A stretch of 6,309 nucleotides of DNA from Nitrosopumilaceae archaeon (GCA_021296165.1 JAGWAW010000086.1:3064-9372); one strand, 5' to 3'. Counted from the first letter of the stretch, positions 1 through 5,876 are shown. Numbers and translations: made by a program. Notes: generated from the letters alone by a model not told the origin.

Positions 1-105
1 ATCCATATTGGTCCCATTGGGGCATACGGCCCGCCCCTGGCCGTGTCCATGCGACCCGGCGGAGGCGGCGCCCGGTCCGCACGGCTTACCCATACCGTAT
101 GCTAG

Positions 106-130
106 GGTTCTGGTGCAAACGCGGGTGCTG
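106..130 (+). repeat. Repeat copy 1, left arm of a long inverted repeat
   Basis: This 25-bp element begins GGTTCT and contains GTGCAAACGCGG followed by GTGCTG. It matches the reverse complement of 437-461 at 23 of 25 positions, including a perfect 12-bp core (113-124 against 443-454). It matches 345-368 in direct orientation at 20 of 24 positions. Confidence 0.75.
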
Positions 131-235
131 TCTCGCTCACCGACGTTGCGCCTCACTCCAGGGCAGAAATCCCGCCAAGCGCCCATTCCCGGCGCGCCCA
201 TTCTTTCGGGGGTTATCTCGTCAGGACTACAGTAC

Positions 236-265
236 CCTGGTGACCAGGCGCCTTATCCCGGCGCC
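236..265. repeat. Palindrome cluster / hairpin
   Basis: CCTGGT-g-ACCAGG (236-248) is a perfect odd palindrome. It overlaps GGCGCC-ttatccc-GGCGCC (247-265), which can form a 6-bp stem with a 7-nt loop. There is no T-tract after it on the plus strand, so it is not an obvious terminator. Its role is unknown. Confidence 0.5.
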
Positions 266-344
266 CTCGTGGCAGCCACTCTCCTCAAGTTTTTTCTCAC
301 ATTCGCGCAGATCCTCAATCGTCCCCATGGTTATCATTCGCGCA

Positions 345-369
345 GGTTCTCGTGCAGATTCGGGTGCTC
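345..369 (+). repeat. Repeat copy 2, internal direct copy
   Basis: It starts GGTTCT, keeps GTGCA, and ends CGGGTGCT, matching copy 1 at 20 of the first 24 positions. The differences fall in the middle of the unit, at positions 7, 13, 15 and 16. It follows directly on the second copy of the 11-bp repeat CATTCGCGCAG. Confidence 0.6.
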
Positions 370-436
370 GCCTGCCCGCCGGCTCGCTTGGCCGCGGCCG
401 GCAGTCGGGATGGCTGCACGGCAAGTGGCTATCATC

Positions 437-461
437 CAGCATCCGCGTTTGCACAAGAACC
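437..461 (-). repeat. Repeat copy 3, right arm of a long inverted repeat
   Basis: Read on the minus strand it begins GGTTCT and contains GTGCAAACGCGG, then ATGCTG. Only two positions differ from copy 1. Copies 1 and 3 face each other and enclose about 306 bp. TA dinucleotides lie one base outside each arm (103-104 and 463-464). Confidence 0.75.
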
Positions 462-598
462 GTACGACCGGCTGCCGCCCAGGCCCCAGCCGCACTCTAG
501 TGGCGCAACCCATACCTCTCCGACACCGCCGGATCAGGAGAGATACGGCGGGTCTGGTCGTACAGACGTGCGGGTAAGGGCACCGGCGGATACCCGCG

Positions 599-625
599 CG
601 TATATACTGTGGTTTTCATTGCGAT
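599..625. promoter_or_regulatory. AT-rich patch with TATATA box
   Basis: TATATA at 601-606 is followed by TTTTCATT and GATAT, the longest AT-rich stretch of the left 650 bp. As a plus-strand promoter it would start RNA near 630, antisense to the 3' end of the zinc-binding gene. As a minus-strand promoter it would start near 577 and run into the repeat region. It could equally be an easily melted element. Neither side shows a strong BRE, and no convincing gene follows in either direction. Confidence 0.3.
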
Positions 626-650
626 ATGACCGGTGCGCCCACATATTCCC

Positions 651-1406
651 TCAGCCCAAGGATCCGCCCTCAAAACCACACGTGCCGACCCGAGGTGACT
701 GCGCAGCGGCCAGCAGCATGTCATCGCCACACCCGTGGCTGGGAGCGCACACCTCACAGCAGGCTCCGGTTCCGTCATAAATGCACTGGGGGCACACGTA
801 ACTTGCCGCTTTTCCGCACTTCTCGCAGTTGTATCTCACCTTCTCGTGCAGGGCCACGATTCGGACCTTGCCCTCGCCTACCACCATGGGGGGCGGAAAG
901 TATGCATCGTTTCGAACCAAGCCGCCTAAGTCTATGAGACGCGCCGAGCGTCCCATTACGGTGAGGCGCAACGCCGTGGTGTCGCCCATGTCGTACTGGT
1001 ATGCAAACCCCGCCCCGCCCGAGAGGACGGCGCTCAGCCGCTTGCGCTTTCCCGCGGATTTGCCTCCCACGGTAAATTCGCTGAGGTGTCCGCAGCACTC
1101 CATCCAGACGGCGCGCAGGAACCTGTCCAAGACGCCGAATGTCGCCTCCGTGCTGACCTGAACGTACATCCAAAAGGGTCCCTGAGGGCCCTGGTCTATG
1201 CGTATGATGAATCGGTCAGGATCTCCAAAGGCCTTTGCCATGTGCTTTTTCATGTGGGGCGCCATTCCGCGGGCGGTGTACTTGGCGCCGCACACGCGAC
1301 ACTCTCCCTTGCCGCTGAACGTTATGAACTTGGTCTGCTGGGCCACACCCGAACAGGCGCACATCGCAATAAGACTGCATTGGTGCGGCGGACCCAAGAC
1401 ACTCAT
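651..1406 (-). CDS. C2H2-like finger / pRiA4b ORF-3-like / Cys-rich zinc protein
   Basis: This is a 251-aa protein of unproven function. Residues C36, C39, H51 and H55 form a C-x2-C-x11-H-x3-H finger. Residues about 65-158 resemble the plasmid pRiA4b ORF-3 / IS1096 TnpR-like fold: an FWMYV strand, a helix (VLDRFLRAVWM), then GHLSEF and a YQYDMGD motif followed by a beta strand, matching family hallmarks of the type HLxxF and YxYDxGD. Residues 194-226 hold paired cysteines (C194/C197, C205/C208, C216-C217/C220) with H224 and C226, probably binding one or two further zinc ions. There is no signal peptide or membrane segment. The ATG at 1406 is preferred because a minus-strand TATA-like box at 1463-1456 would start RNA near 1433. 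A TTG at 1454 would lie upstream of that RNA start, and a later ATG at 1364 is possible. A DNA- or RNA-binding or regulatory role is inferred. It is divergent from the ATP synthase operon. Confidence 0.8.
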   Translation of the reverse strand: MSVLGPPHQCSLIAMCACSGVAQQTKFITFSGKGECRVCGAKYTARGMAPHMKKHMAKAFGDPDRFIIRIDQGPQGPFWMYVQVSTEATFGVLDRFLRAVWMECCGHLSEFTVGGKSAGKRKRLSAVLSGGAGFAYQYDMGDTTALRLTVMGRSARLIDLGGLVRNDAYFPPPMVVGEGKVRIVALHEKVRYNCEKCGKAASYVCPQCIYDGTGACCEVCAPSHGCGDDMLLAAAQSPRVGTCGFEGGSLG

Positions 1407-1419
1407 ACTTGCTGAGTGT
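1399..1419 (-). promoter_or_regulatory. Hairpin overlapping the minus-strand start codon
   Basis: ACACTCA (1399-1405) and TGAGTGT (1413-1419) are perfect 7-bp inverted arms around a 7-nt loop. In the minus-strand RNA the AUG at 1406-1404 has its A in the loop and its UG in the stem, so folding could partly hide the start codon. No Shine-Dalgarno sequence precedes it. Function is inferred from geometry only. Confidence 0.4.
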
Positions 1420-1446
1420 GGATCCGGTCGCGCGCGACCCCCACAC
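1416..1446. promoter_or_regulatory. Nested palindrome, candidate operator
   Basis: GGTCGCGCGCGACC (1426-1439) is a perfect 14-bp palindrome. Outer arms GTGTGG (1416-1421) and CCACAC (1441-1446) are nearly concentric with it. It sits just downstream of the minus-strand TATA-like box, covering the predicted RNA start near 1433, and upstream of the plus-strand box for atpE. A dimeric regulator bound here could affect both directions. Confidence 0.45.
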
Positions 1447-1455
1447 TTTTCCAAA

Positions 1456-1463
1456 CATTAAAA
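1456..1463. promoter_or_regulatory. Shared TATA-like box for divergent transcription
   Basis: CATTAAAA stands in a short AT-rich island in the 82-nt divergent spacer. On the plus strand TTAAAA (1458-1463) is centred about 28 nt before the TTG at 1489, the normal archaeal TATA-to-start distance, which predicts a leaderless or nearly leaderless atp transcript. On the minus strand TTTTAATG would start RNA near 1433, giving a leader of about 27 nt before the ATG at 1406. The plus-strand use is better supported because a conserved operon must be transcribed from here. Confidence 0.5.
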
Positions 1464-1488
1464 TCCGTTTTTCCGGCGGTGTCCGCCG

Positions 1489-2085
1489 TTGGCGTCAGAC
1501 ACGCTGGAGCGGACCATAAACAAGATCCTGGACCAGACTCAGGAGAGGATAAGCTCGGAGCTGGACGGGGCGCTGGCCGAGTCGGGCAAGACGCTGGACG
1601 GGGCGCGCGCGGGCCTGGAGGCCGAATACGACAAGATCATATCAGACGGCCGCAAGGAGGCCGACAAGATCCAGAAGCAGATAGTGGGAAGCTCGGACCT
1701 AGAGGCCAGAAACAGGCAGCTACTGCTGGTCGAGGAGGCAGTCGACCGGGCGTTCGGCGAGGCGCTGGGCCGCATATCGGACATGGACAGGGACGACTCC
1801 TACGCGGAGCTGGTGGAGTCGCTGATGCGGGAGGCCACCGACACTTTGGGCTCCACCGAGGTTGTCGTATATACCAGCGAGAAAGACCGGGACGTGGTCG
1901 GCTCCGTGCTGAATGGGTTCTCCGGCTCGCAGCTGGCCGACGATACCATAGAGTGTCTGGGAGGGGTGCGCATCGTATCCACAGACGGTACCATGACCTT
2001 CGATAATACACTGGACGCTAGGATATCGCGTTTAAAGCCTTTAATTAGGAAACAAATCGCAGCCAAATTCGGAGTGGTGAACTGA
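1489..2085 (+). CDS. atpE: A-type ATP synthase subunit E (peripheral stalk)
   Basis: Subunit E pairs with subunit H to form the peripheral stalk that holds the A3B3 head against rotation. The protein is 198 aa, normal for the family. Residues about 1-90 are charged and helix-prone, suited to a coiled coil (EYDKIISDGRKEADKIQKQI at 45-64). The rest forms the predicted alpha/beta C-terminal domain that contacts the B subunit, with the family-like run ARNRQLLLVEEAVDRAF. The start is TTG; an in-frame TAA at 1459-1461 and the lack of any ATG, GTG or TTG between it and 1489 make this the first possible start. No Shine-Dalgarno is visible, consistent with leaderless initiation from the TATA-like box at 1458. 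Its TGA overlaps the ATG of atpA by one base. Identification rests on sequence character and operon position. Confidence 0.9.
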   Translation: MASDTLERTINKILDQTQERISSELDGALAESGKTLDGARAGLEAEYDKIISDGRKEADKIQKQIVGSSDLEARNRQLLLVEEAVDRAFGEALGRISDMDRDDSYAELVESLMREATDTLGSTEVVVYTSEKDRDVVGSVLNGFSGSQLADDTIECLGGVRIVSTDGTMTFDNTLDARISRLKPLIRKQIAAKFGVVN

Positions 2086-3854
2086 TGGCGGCCGAGGGAA
2101 GAATTGTGTGGGTCAGCGGACCGGCCGTAAAGGCCGACGGCATGGCCTCGGCCAAGATGTACGAGACCGTAATAGTGGGCGAGTCCAAGCTCATAGGCGA
2201 GGTGATACGGCTTACCGGGGATGTGGCCTTCATACAGGTGTACGAGTCCACCAGCGGACTCAAGCCCGGTGAGCCGGTGGTGGGGACGGGCAACCCCCTG
2301 AGCGTCCTGCTGGGGCCCGGAATAATAGGCCAGATATACGACGGCATACAGAGGCCGCTGAAAGCCCTCTCGGAGGCCTCCGGCTCGTACATAGGCCGCG
2401 GGATAACCACCACCCCAGTGGACCTGACCAAGAAGTACCATTACACACCGTCCGTAAAGGCCGGCGACCAGGTGCAGGCCGGCAACGTAATAGGCACCGT
2501 GCAGGAGACTGATCTCATCGACCACTCCATCATGGTGCCCCCCGACCACAAGGGCGGTACCGTCGCCGAGGTGGTGCCGGAGGGCGACTACGACTTGGAG
2601 ACGGACCTTGTCACCCTGCAGGACGGATCCACCCTCAAGATGTACCACAGGTGGCCGGTGCGCAAGCCCCGTCCCTACAAGACCCGGTATGATCCGACAG
2701 TCCCCCTGCTGACCGGCCAGCGCGTCATAGACACGTTCTTCCCCATCGCCAAGGGCGGCACCGGCTCCATACCCGGCGCCTTCGGCACGGGCAAGACCGT
2801 CACGCTCCACCAGATCGCCAAGTGGGCCGACTCGCAGGTGGTGGTGTACATCGGATGCGGGGAGCGGGGAAACGAGATGACAGAGGTGCTGGTGGAGTTC
2901 CCCCACCTGAAGGACCCCCGCACCGGCAAGCCCCTCATGGACCGCACCGTACTGGTGGCCAATACCAGCAACATGCCGGTGGCCGCCCGGGAGGCCTCCA
3001 TATACACCGGCGTCACCATCGCCGAATACTACAGGGACATGGGCAAGGACGTCGTCTTGGTGGCCGACTCCACCAGCCGGTGGGCCGAGGCCCTCCGGGA
3101 GATGAGCGGCCGCCTAGAGGAGATGCCCGCCGAGGAGGGTTACCCCTCATATCTGGCGTCGCGGCTGGCAGAGTTCTACGAGAGGGCAGGCCGGGTCCGG
3201 GCCGCGGGCAGCCCCGACCGGGACGGTTCGGTCACACTGGTGGGCGCCGTCTCACCGTCCGGCGGCGACTTTACCGAGCCGGTCACAACACACACCATGC
3301 GGTTCATCAAGACGTTCTGGGCTCTGGATGCCAAGCTGGCCTACTCCCGCCACTATCCGTCCATCAACTGGATGAACAGCTACTCGGGGTACTTGGCCGA
3401 CATAGCCAAGTGGTGGGGCAAGAACGTCAGCGAGGACTGGCTCTCGATGCGCGGCGAGGCGTACGGCGTGCTGCAGCGGGAGGACACCCTCAAGGAGATC
3501 GTCCGGCTGTTGGGCCCCGAGGCGCTTCCCGACGAGGAGAAGATCATAATGGAGGTAGCCCGCATGATAAAGATCGGAATACTACAGCAGAACTCCTTCG
3601 ACGACGTGGACACGTACTGCAGTCCCGAGAAGCAGTACCGGCTGCTCAAGCTGCTGGTGGACTTTTACAACCGGGGCCAGCAGGCCATCCGGGAGGGGAC
3701 GAGTCTGGCGGAGATCCGGGCCATGCCGATAATCGGCACGCTCCTCAAGGCCCGTATGGAGGTCAAGGACGACGAGATGGAGAAGCTGGACGAGATAGAT
3801 AACATGATGAAGGAGCAGTTCAAGGGAGCGGCGGAGGCGAAGGTACGGAATTGA
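2085..3854 (+). CDS. atpA: A-type ATP synthase catalytic subunit A
   Basis: This catalytic subunit (589 aa, full length, no intein) makes or hydrolyses ATP at the A/B interfaces of the A3B3 head on the cytoplasmic side. An N-terminal beta-barrel (about 1-70) is followed by the non-homologous bulge region typical of A subunits (about 103-185), the nucleotide-binding domain, and a helical C-terminus from about 450. The Walker A loop is GAFGTGKT (231-238), the catalytic glutamate lies in GERGNE (259-264, E260), and Walker B is VVLVAD ending at D328, followed by STSRWAEALREMSGR. Archaeal A subunits normally have GPFGSGKT, so Ala232 and Thr235 are deviations; eukaryotic V-ATPase A subunits have GAFGCGKT. 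GGAGTGGTGA at 2071-2080 is a plausible ribosome site. The gene overlaps atpE by 1 nt and atpB by 4 nt, suggesting translational coupling. Confidence 0.98.
   Translation: MAAEGRIVWVSGPAVKADGMASAKMYETVIVGESKLIGEVIRLTGDVAFIQVYESTSGLKPGEPVVGTGNPLSVLLGPGIIGQIYDGIQRPLKALSEASGSYIGRGITTTPVDLTKKYHYTPSVKAGDQVQAGNVIGTVQETDLIDHSIMVPPDHKGGTVAEVVPEGDYDLETDLVTLQDGSTLKMYHRWPVRKPRPYKTRYDPTVPLLTGQRVIDTFFPIAKGGTGSIPGAFGTGKTVTLHQIAKWADSQVVVYIGCGERGNEMTEVLVEFPHLKDPRTGKPLMDRTVLVANTSNMPVAAREASIYTGVTIAEYYRDMGKDVVLVADSTSRWAEALREMSGRLEEMPAEEGYPSYLASRLAEFYERAGRVRAAGSPDRDGSVTLVGAVSPSGGDFTEPVTTHTMRFIKTFWALDAKLAYSRHYPSINWMNSYSGYLADIAKWWGKNVSEDWLSMRGEAYGVLQREDTLKEIVRLLGPEALPDEEKIIMEVARMIKIGILQQNSFDDVDTYCSPEKQYRLLKLLVDFYNRGQQAIREGTSLAEIRAMPIIGTLLKARMEVKDDEMEKLDEIDNMMKEQFKGAAEAKVRN
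3839..3853 (+). promoter_or_regulatory. Ribosome binding site deciding the atpB TTG start
   Basis: GAAGGT (3839-3844) lies 6 nt before the TTG at 3851, with a GGAGG (3833-3837) just upstream. The alternative in-frame ATG at 3860 would be 15 nt from GAAGGT, too far for the usual spacing. The TTG overlaps the atpA TGA (TTGA), which fits a stop-start coupling junction. Confidence 0.55.
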
Positions 3855-5242
3855 CCAGCATGGGCGGAGTCCAGTACTCCAAGATAGCCGAGATAAAGGG
3901 CCCCTTGGTGATAGTGGACGATGTAGAGAACGCCGCCTTTGACGAGCTGGTCGAGGTGGAGACCAACGAGGGCGAGCGGCGACTGGGCAAGGTCCTAGAG
4001 GTGGGCAACGGCAAGGCCATTGTGCAGGTGTTTGAGGGGACCACCGGACTCTCGGTCTCCGGGACGTCGGCCAGGTTCGTGGGCAAGGTGATGGAGATGC
4101 CCGTCTCCAAGGAAGTGCTGGGCCGCGTCTTTGACGGGCTGGGTCGCCCCAAGGACGGCCTGCCAGACCCCATAGCAGACAAGTTCTTGGACATTAATGG
4201 AGCCCCGATGAACCCCGAGCAGCGCGAGTACCCCAAGGACTTCATACAGACCGGCGTCTCTGTCATAGACGGCATGATCACCTTGGTGAGGGGACAGAAG
4301 CTGCCCATATTCTCGGGGTCGGGCATGTCCCACAACATACTGGCCGCCCAGATAGCCCGCCAAGCAACGGTGGTGGGCACCGAGGAGGAGTTTGCCGTGG
4401 TCTTTGCGGCCATCGGCGTGCAATACAGCGAGGCCGAGTACTTCCGGCGCACGCTGGAGGAGTCCGGGGCGCTGAAGCGGAGCGTCCTGTTCTTGAATCT
4501 GGCCGACGACCCGGCCATCGAGCGCATTATCACCCCCCGGGTGGCCCTGACGGTGGCCGAGTACATGGCCTTCGAGCTGGGGATGCACGTGCTGGTGATA
4601 CTGACGGACATGACCAATTACGCCGAGGCGCTGCGGGAGATCAGCGCCGCCCGCGAAGAGGTGCCGGGCCGCAAGGGGTACCCCGGGTACCTGTACACGG
4701 ACCTCTCCACCATATACGAGAGGGCCGGCAAGCTGAACGGCAAGACCGGCAGCGTCACGCAGGTCCCCATACTCTCCATGCCGTCTGATGACATCACTCA
4801 CCCCATACCCGACCTCACCGGGTACATCACAGAGGGCCAGATCGTACTGGGGCGGGATCTCTTCCGCCAGGGGGTCTACCCACCGGTCAACATTCTGATG
4901 AGCCTCTCCCGGCTGATGAAGGACGGCATAGGCGAGGGGCGCACACGCCAGGACCACAGCGAGATCTCCAACCAGAACTATGACGCCTACTCCCGGGCCC
5001 AAGAGGTCCGGGCGCTGGCCGGCATAGTGGGCAAGGCCGGCCTGGCCGATGTGGACCTCAAGTACATGGACGTGGGCGACTCGTTCGAGAAGGGGTTCCT
5101 CACCCAGGCGCTGGACGAGAACCGCAACCTAGATGAGACGCTCTCCCTACTCTGGAAGGTGGTATCCAACCTGCCCCGGGCCGAGCTCACCAAGGTCAAG
5201 GACAAGTACGTAGATCAGTACTACCAGGGAAGCGACGAGTAG
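3851..5242 (+). CDS. atpB: A-type ATP synthase regulatory subunit B
   Basis: This is the non-catalytic nucleotide-binding subunit (463 aa, normal length) that alternates with A in the head hexamer. The P-loop is replaced by GSGMSHN (156-162), the degenerate form expected of B subunits. LVILTDMTNYAEALREIS, PSDDITHPIPDLTGYITEGQI (starting near 311) and ILMSLSRLMKDGIG are strongly conserved family segments. R354 in SLSR is the likely arginine finger contributed to the catalytic site of the neighbouring A subunit. The start is taken as TTG at 3851 on ribosome-site spacing; starting at the ATG at 3860 would remove only three residues. Its TAG directly abuts the ATG of atpD. Nothing in the sequence suggests damage or transfer. 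Confidence 0.98.
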   Translation: MTSMGGVQYSKIAEIKGPLVIVDDVENAAFDELVEVETNEGERRLGKVLEVGNGKAIVQVFEGTTGLSVSGTSARFVGKVMEMPVSKEVLGRVFDGLGRPKDGLPDPIADKFLDINGAPMNPEQREYPKDFIQTGVSVIDGMITLVRGQKLPIFSGSGMSHNILAAQIARQATVVGTEEEFAVVFAAIGVQYSEAEYFRRTLEESGALKRSVLFLNLADDPAIERIITPRVALTVAEYMAFELGMHVLVILTDMTNYAEALREISAAREEVPGRKGYPGYLYTDLSTIYERAGKLNGKTGSVTQVPILSMPSDDITHPIPDLTGYITEGQIVLGRDLFRQGVYPPVNILMSLSRLMKDGIGEGRTRQDHSEISNQNYDAYSRAQEVRALAGIVGKAGLADVDLKYMDVGDSFEKGFLTQALDENRNLDETLSLLWKVVSNLPRAELTKVKDKYVDQYYQGSDE

Positions 5243-5875
5243 ATGTCCTTCGGGCAGAACGTAGTAGCCACAAAGATCGAGCTGCTGAAGTACAAGCGGT
5301 CCAGCCAGGTCGCCATCATGGTCCAGAAGATACTCGACGACAAGCGCAAGGTGCTGCTCAAGAACATAGAGGAGATGATCGAGGAGGCCTCCCGTGCCCG
5401 GGGCGGCATCTGGGACCCGCTACAGGACATATACGCGTCCGTAAACGAGGCGTACCTCGGCTTGGGAACCAGCCGGGTGGACTCGGTGGCCGAGTCGACG
5501 CCGCCGGTGATGCAGGTGGACGTGCAGGTGCGGCGGGTGGTGGACGTCAAGGTCCCCGTGCTGGCGGTCTCCGAAAAGGACACCAAGTCCATGCCGTACG
5601 GCTTTGCGGACACCAACTCGTCCATAGACCGCGCCTCCAAGCAGATCAAGACGCTCCTCCCCCAGATATGCAAGGCCGCCGAGTACGAGAACTCGATACT
5701 GAGCCTGGCCAAGGCCCTGGAAAAGACCCAGAAGCTGCTCAACGCCTTGGAGAACATCATAATACCCCAGTACCAGCAGAGGGTCAGGTTCATACTGGCT
5801 ACCCTGGAGGAGCGCGAGCGCGAGGAGTTCGCAAAGTTAAAAAAACTCAAAGAATCCATGGAGAAGCGGAAGTGA
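5243..5875 (+). CDS. atpD: A-type ATP synthase subunit D (central rotor shaft)
   Basis: Subunit D is the coiled-coil shaft turning inside A3B3, analogous to F-type gamma, and couples ion flow in the membrane to catalysis. The 210-aa protein has the expected two long helices. The N-terminal segment (T10-K-I-E-L-L-K-Y-K-R to DDKRKVLLKNIEEMIEEA) matches the family pattern of ELLxLKR followed by a long charged helix. The C-terminal segment carries the family signature as KLLNALENIIIPQYQQRV before a charged tail rich in Glu, Lys and Arg. A less conserved middle (about 80-130) would form the tip. The ATG follows the atpB stop with no gap; a weak GGGA at 5227-5230 is the only ribosome-site candidate, so coupled translation is likely. 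Confidence 0.95.
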   Translation: MSFGQNVVATKIELLKYKRSSQVAIMVQKILDDKRKVLLKNIEEMIEEASRARGGIWDPLQDIYASVNEAYLGLGTSRVDSVAESTPPVMQVDVQVRRVVDVKVPVLAVSEKDTKSMPYGFADTNSSIDRASKQIKTLLPQICKAAEYENSILSLAKALEKTQKLLNALENIIIPQYQQRVRFILATLEEREREEFAKLKKLKESMEKRK

Positions 5876-5876
5876 G

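Larger units (their letters stand above)
1..650. other. Repeat-rich intergenic region without a convincing gene
   Basis: Open frames occur on both strands here, but their translations are Pro/Arg/Ala-rich and low in the Ile, Lys and Asp typical of the real genes in this window, so they look like chance frames in GC-rich DNA. The region instead holds a three-copy repeat of about 24 bp, a palindrome cluster at 236-265, an 11-bp direct repeat (CATTCGCGCAG at 300-310 and 335-345) and an AT-rich patch around 599-625. I see no tRNA T-arm or other RNA gene signature. It lies downstream of the minus-strand gene ending at 651. It could be a control or origin-like region, an eroded mobile element, or plain spacer. 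Confidence 0.6.

Noticed and set aside
1..93. Minus-strand ATG at 93 open to the left edge (31 codons, begins MGKPCGPGAA)
   Set aside because: It could be the N-terminus of a gene beyond the window, but the Gly-rich start, lack of a promoter and short length give no real support.
106..461. CRISPR array
   Set aside because: The repeats differ in orientation and spacing (about 215 and 68 bp apart) and are not identical, so they are not an array.
8..577. 189-codon plus-strand frame starting at TTG
   Set aside because: Pro/Arg/Ala-rich throughout, no ribosome site or TATA box, and it crosses all the repeats. It looks like a chance GC-rich frame.
1800..2906. 368-codon minus-strand frame opposite atpE and atpA
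   Set aside because: It lies wholly antisense to unmistakable atpE/atpA coding sequence. Its Gly/His/Leu-rich translation is the mirror of GC-rich codons and shows no motif.
2822..3802. 326-codon plus-strand frame inside atpA
   Set aside because: It is an out-of-frame reading of atpA, dominated by Gly and Arg, with no recognisable domain.
2085..3854. Intein in AtpA near the P-loop
   Set aside because: Inteins occur at this site in some A/V-ATPase catalytic subunits, but the 589-aa length and unbroken GAFGTGKTVTLHQIAKW show there is none.
3820..4617. 265-codon minus-strand Ser/Thr-rich frame
   Set aside because: Antisense to the atpA end and atpB; the Ser/Thr/Pro/Met bias is a reverse-strand artefact.
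3995..5002. 335-codon minus-strand frame opposite atpB
   Set aside because: It is antisense to strongly conserved AtpB and lacks any family feature; a long shadow frame is expected at this GC content.
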